NCBI GenBank assembly: GCA_902783925.1
Contig: CACZSV010000165.1
Span: 1 to 7,633, forward strand
DNA length: 7,633 nt
Direction of reading: 5' to 3'
DNA from: an uncultured Coriobacteriaceae bacterium
Lineage (GTDB): Bacteria > Actinomycetota > Coriobacteriia > Coriobacteriales > QAMH01
A model generated the notes under the pieces. It saw only the letters and a list, made by a program, of their open reading frames with translations. It made no database searches and was not told the origin of the DNA. The position numbers were made by a program, and so were the translations under genes. Numbering within the stretch: the stretch's first letter is position 1; each line of letters begins with the position of its first letter. Positions 5,570 to 7,633 of the stretch are shown piece after piece.

Positions 5570-5611
5570 CGTTAAGTTGAAAACTCAGCGTAACGCTTGA
5601 AAGGCTTGCAC

Positions 5612-7633
5612 GTGATAGAGCTCAAAGAACTACGGAAATCGTATAAAACCGGCGACTTTGTCCAAAAGGCGCTCGATGGCGTCTCGCTCAACTTCCGCGA
5701 TAACGAATTCGTCGCGGTGCTCGGGCCTTCTGGATCGGGTAAGACGACCTTGCTCAACGTGCTCGGCGGCCTCGATCATGCAGACACTGGCGAGCTTGTC
5801 ATCAACGGCGTCTCGACCAAAGACTACAAAAGCGCCGATTGGGATACGTACAGGAACCACCATATCGGCTTCATCTTCCAAAGCTACAACCTCATCCCCC
5901 ATCAAAGCGTACTCTCCAACGTCGAGCTCGCGCTGACGCTTTCGGGTATTCCGCGCGCAGAACGCAAAGAGCGCGCAACACGTGCGCTCGAGCGCGTGGG
6001 GCTTGGCGAGCATGTCGACAAGCGGCCCAACCAACTTTCCGGCGGCCAAATGCAGCGCGTTGCGATTGCGCGCGCCCTCGTGAACGATCCGGACATCGTG
6101 CTTGCAGACGAGCCGACCGGTGCACTCGACACCGAGACTGGCCTGCAGGTTATGGACCTGCTCTCCGAGATTGCGAGCGATCGCCTGGTCATCATGGTCA
6201 CGCACAACCCGGAACTCGCCTACACCTATGCAAACCGCATCGTGAAGCTCACAGACGGACGCGTCTCCGACGACAGCAACCCGTTCGAGATAGGAGCGCC
6301 CCAAAGCGCCACGCAAGCGGCGGGTGCGCCGATCGTGGGCGGGGTGAACCCCGCCCCTACGGATGCGACACCCGTTCAGGCGACGGACGTGCCGAGCGCA
6401 GTCGTGGGCACGCAGATCGTGGGCGGGGTGAACCCCGCCCCTACGGATGCGACGCCCGTTCAGGCCGCAGCCGCCGCCCCATCCAAGGGCCGCAAGAAGC
6501 ACGCCTCGATGTCGTTTCTCACGGCACTTGCGCTTTCCTTCAACAACCTCATGACCAAGAAGGGGCGCACCTTCCTCACGGCGTTTGCAGGCTCCATCGG
6601 CATTATCGGCATCGCAGCGATTCTCGCGCTCTCAAACGGCGTCAACAACTACATTGCAAAAGTCGAGGAAGATACACTCTCTTCCACCCCGCTTTCCATC
6701 ACCAAATCGAGCTTCGACATCACCTCGATCATGACGCAGGCCGGCGGCTACTCGCGTAGCAGCACTGAACAACAGGCCGCGGTGGACGCAAATGTCATCC
6801 CCGAATCGACCGTCATGAGCGACATCCTCACCGACGTCAAGAACAACGACCTCGTCTCGCTCAAGAAATTCCTCGACAGCGAAGAAAGCGACGTCGACAA
6901 ACTCGTGAACGCCATCACCTATAACTATGGCATCGAGCCGCAGATCTTCAAGCAGGACACGAGCAACGGAGTAAAGCGGCTCAACCCCGGCACGCTCAAA
7001 GGCATCGTGTCGAACGGCATTAATTCCATGTCCATGTTCTCGTCGTTCGGTACCACAAACGCATTCCAGGAAATGCTCGACGATCAGGAGCTACTCGACA
7101 AGCAATACGAGGTTGTCGATGGCAGATGGCCTGAGAAATACGACGAATGCGTTTTAGTCTTGAGCGACAATGGCCGTATCTCGGACTACACGCTCTATGC
7201 ACTCGGCGTCCTCGATCCGGACAAGCTCGAGGAGATGCTCAAGGCCGCAATCCAGTCCGAAGAGATCGATGTCCCGGATGCCCATATCGAATTCACCTAT
7301 GAAGACGCACTGAACCTGACATTCAGCGTTGTCAACCAATGCAATCTCTACACGCTCAGCGGTGATGGCAAAACCTGGACCGACCGCTCGGACGACACCG
7401 ATTACATGAAGGAGCAGATCGCCCAGGGCACACCGCTCAAAATCGTAGGCATCGTCAAAGGCAGGGACACCGCTTCTTCGACCGCGCTATCCGAAGGCAT
7501 TGCATACCGTCACGATCTCATCTTGCACCTCATCGATGAGGCGAGCGCATCTCCCTCCGTAATCGCACAAGAAGAGAAGCCGGATACCGATATCTTCACC
7601 GGCAAGACCTTCGACGAACTTCAGAACAACGAC
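5612..7633 (+). CDS. MacB-like ABC transporter, fused ATPase and permease, C-terminus cut by window edge
   Basis: The frame stays open to the right edge, giving 674 residues. The ATPase (1-225) is complete: Walker A GPSGSGKT 38-45, Q-loop Q90, signature LSGGQMQR 142-149, Walker B ending ADE 165-167, D-loop GALD 170-173 and H-loop H198. This is the MacB/LolD type. An Ala/Pro/Thr-rich linker (228-298) carries two copies of IVGGVNPAPTDATPVQA. A basic stretch (292-297) and a conserved first helix (about 321-342) begin the FtsX/MacB-type permease, followed by a large extracytoplasmic domain to the window end; later helices lie outside. Such proteins export peptides, lipids or drugs or act mechanically on envelope partners; the substrate is unknown. 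GTG 5612 has AAAGG 7 bases upstream and gives VIELKELRKSYKTG, like family starts; an in-frame TAA at 5591 limits alternatives to TTG 5597 or 5606. Confidence 0.93.
   Translation, partial: MIELKELRKSYKTGDFVQKALDGVSLNFRDNEFVAVLGPSGSGKTTLLNVLGGLDHADTGELVINGVSTKDYKSADWDTYRNHHIGFIFQSYNLIPHQSVLSNVELALTLSGIPRAERKERATRALERVGLGEHVDKRPNQLSGGQMQRVAIARALVNDPDIVLADEPTGALDTETGLQVMDLLSEIASDRLVIMVTHNPELAYTYANRIVKLTDGRVSDDSNPFEIGAPQSATQAAGAPIVGGVNPAPTDATPVQATDVPSAVVGTQIVGGVNPAPTDATPVQAAAAAPSKGRKKHASMSFLTALALSFNNLMTKKGRTFLTAFAGSIGIIGIAAILALSNGVNNYIAKVEEDTLSSTPLSITKSSFDITSIMTQAGGYSRSSTEQQAAVDANVIPESTVMSDILTDVKNNDLVSLKKFLDSEESDVDKLVNAITYNYGIEPQIFKQDTSNGVKRLNPGTLKGIVSNGINSMSMFSSFGTTNAFQEMLDDQELLDKQYEVVDGRWPEKYDECVLVLSDNGRISDYTLYALGVLDPDKLEEMLKAAIQSEEIDVPDAHIEFTYEDALNLTFSVVNQCNLYTLSGDGKTWTDRSDDTDYMKEQIAQGTPLKIVGIVKGRDTASSTALSEGIAYRHDLILHLIDEASASPSVIAQEEKPDTDIFTGKTFDELQNND
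6331..6381 (+). repeat. 51-bp REP-like palindromic repeat inside the ABC transporter gene, copy 1
   Basis: This copy contains the perfect palindrome GGGCGGGG-TGAA-CCCCGCCC (6337-6356) followed by CTACGG and more shared sequence. It matches copy 2 at 50 of 51 bases, differing at 6370 (A versus G), with an 84-bp period (28 codons). It encodes residues 241-256 in frame. The palindrome with a flanking TACGG resembles, from memory, short REP-like elements scattered in genomes of gut anaerobes. Confidence 0.85.
6415..6465 (+). repeat. 51-bp REP-like palindromic repeat inside the ABC transporter gene, copy 2
   Basis: The second copy has its palindrome at 6421-6440 and encodes residues 269-284 in the same frame. 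Near-identity that includes synonymous positions points to a recent duplication or a repeated mobile element rather than protein-level selection. It ends where the linker becomes poly-alanine (285-289). Confidence 0.85.

Noticed and set aside
6331..6465. CRISPR-like repeat and spacer pattern
   Set aside because: There are only two repeats, they are in frame within a coding sequence, and the spacer also codes for linker residues; no cas genes are nearby.
5630..6759. Long frames on both strands over the ABC transporter (minus 5630-6502 and plus 5839-6759)
   Set aside because: The ATPase motifs in the frame starting at 5612 are complete and in order; the others are low-complexity shadows helped by GC-rich codons.

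Overview
The window looks like chromosomal DNA of a moderately GC-rich, gene-dense bacterium with sigma70-type promoters, intrinsic terminators and GTG/ATG starts. Several features resemble anaerobic gut Actinobacteria of the class Coriobacteriia (Eggerthella/Slackia-like): a DUF6765-like protein, a lipoprotein with a Gly/Ser/Ala-rich linker after LAGC, a neutral-substrate-type SDF symporter and a long ATPase-permease fusion. This placement is an inference from style and remembered families. There is no rRNA or marker gene to prove it.

Layout. Minus strand, 1-930: a two-gene unit of a small four-helix membrane protein (451-930) followed after 9 bases by the start of a DUF6765-like protein that runs off the left edge. 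Positions 931-1300 hold no convincing gene but carry two near-identical 14-bp palindromes. Minus strand, 1301-1576: a complete tRNA operon with a promoter having 17-bp spacing, tRNA-Gln(CTG), tRNA-Glu(CTC) and a hairpin terminator. Plus strand, 1659-4392: a DNA-binding regulator with an N-terminal helix-turn-helix and an unassigned C-terminal domain, then an SDF-family symporter. Plus strand, 4413-5400: a single-gene unit for a secreted lipoprotein with an internally duplicated domain, with its own promoter and a strong terminator. Plus strand, 5612 to the right edge: the first 674 codons of a MacB-like ABC transporter whose ATPase and permease are fused. This gene is open at the window edge.

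How parts may work together. The regulator and symporter are adjacent and co-directional and are plausibly one regulatory cassette. A palindrome TGGCAC-N5-GTGCCA sits over the predicted promoter of the regulator and recurs, with the same half-sites and spacing, in the hairpin between the symporter and the lipoprotein. This raises the possibility that the regulator controls itself and the flanking genes. The symporter keeps most substrate-site residues but lacks the arginine that selects acidic substrates and lacks the NMDGT motif, so it probably carries something other than glutamate, aspartate or C4-dicarboxylates.

Most interesting points: (1) two 51-bp copies of a palindromic REP-like sequence lying in frame inside the linker of the ABC transporter fusion; (2) the shared palindrome flanking the regulator-symporter cassette; (3) overlapping, mutually exclusive hairpins at 5430-5476; (4) the altered ion and substrate site of the symporter. 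I see no CRISPR array, insertion sequence, phage gene or clear defence system.
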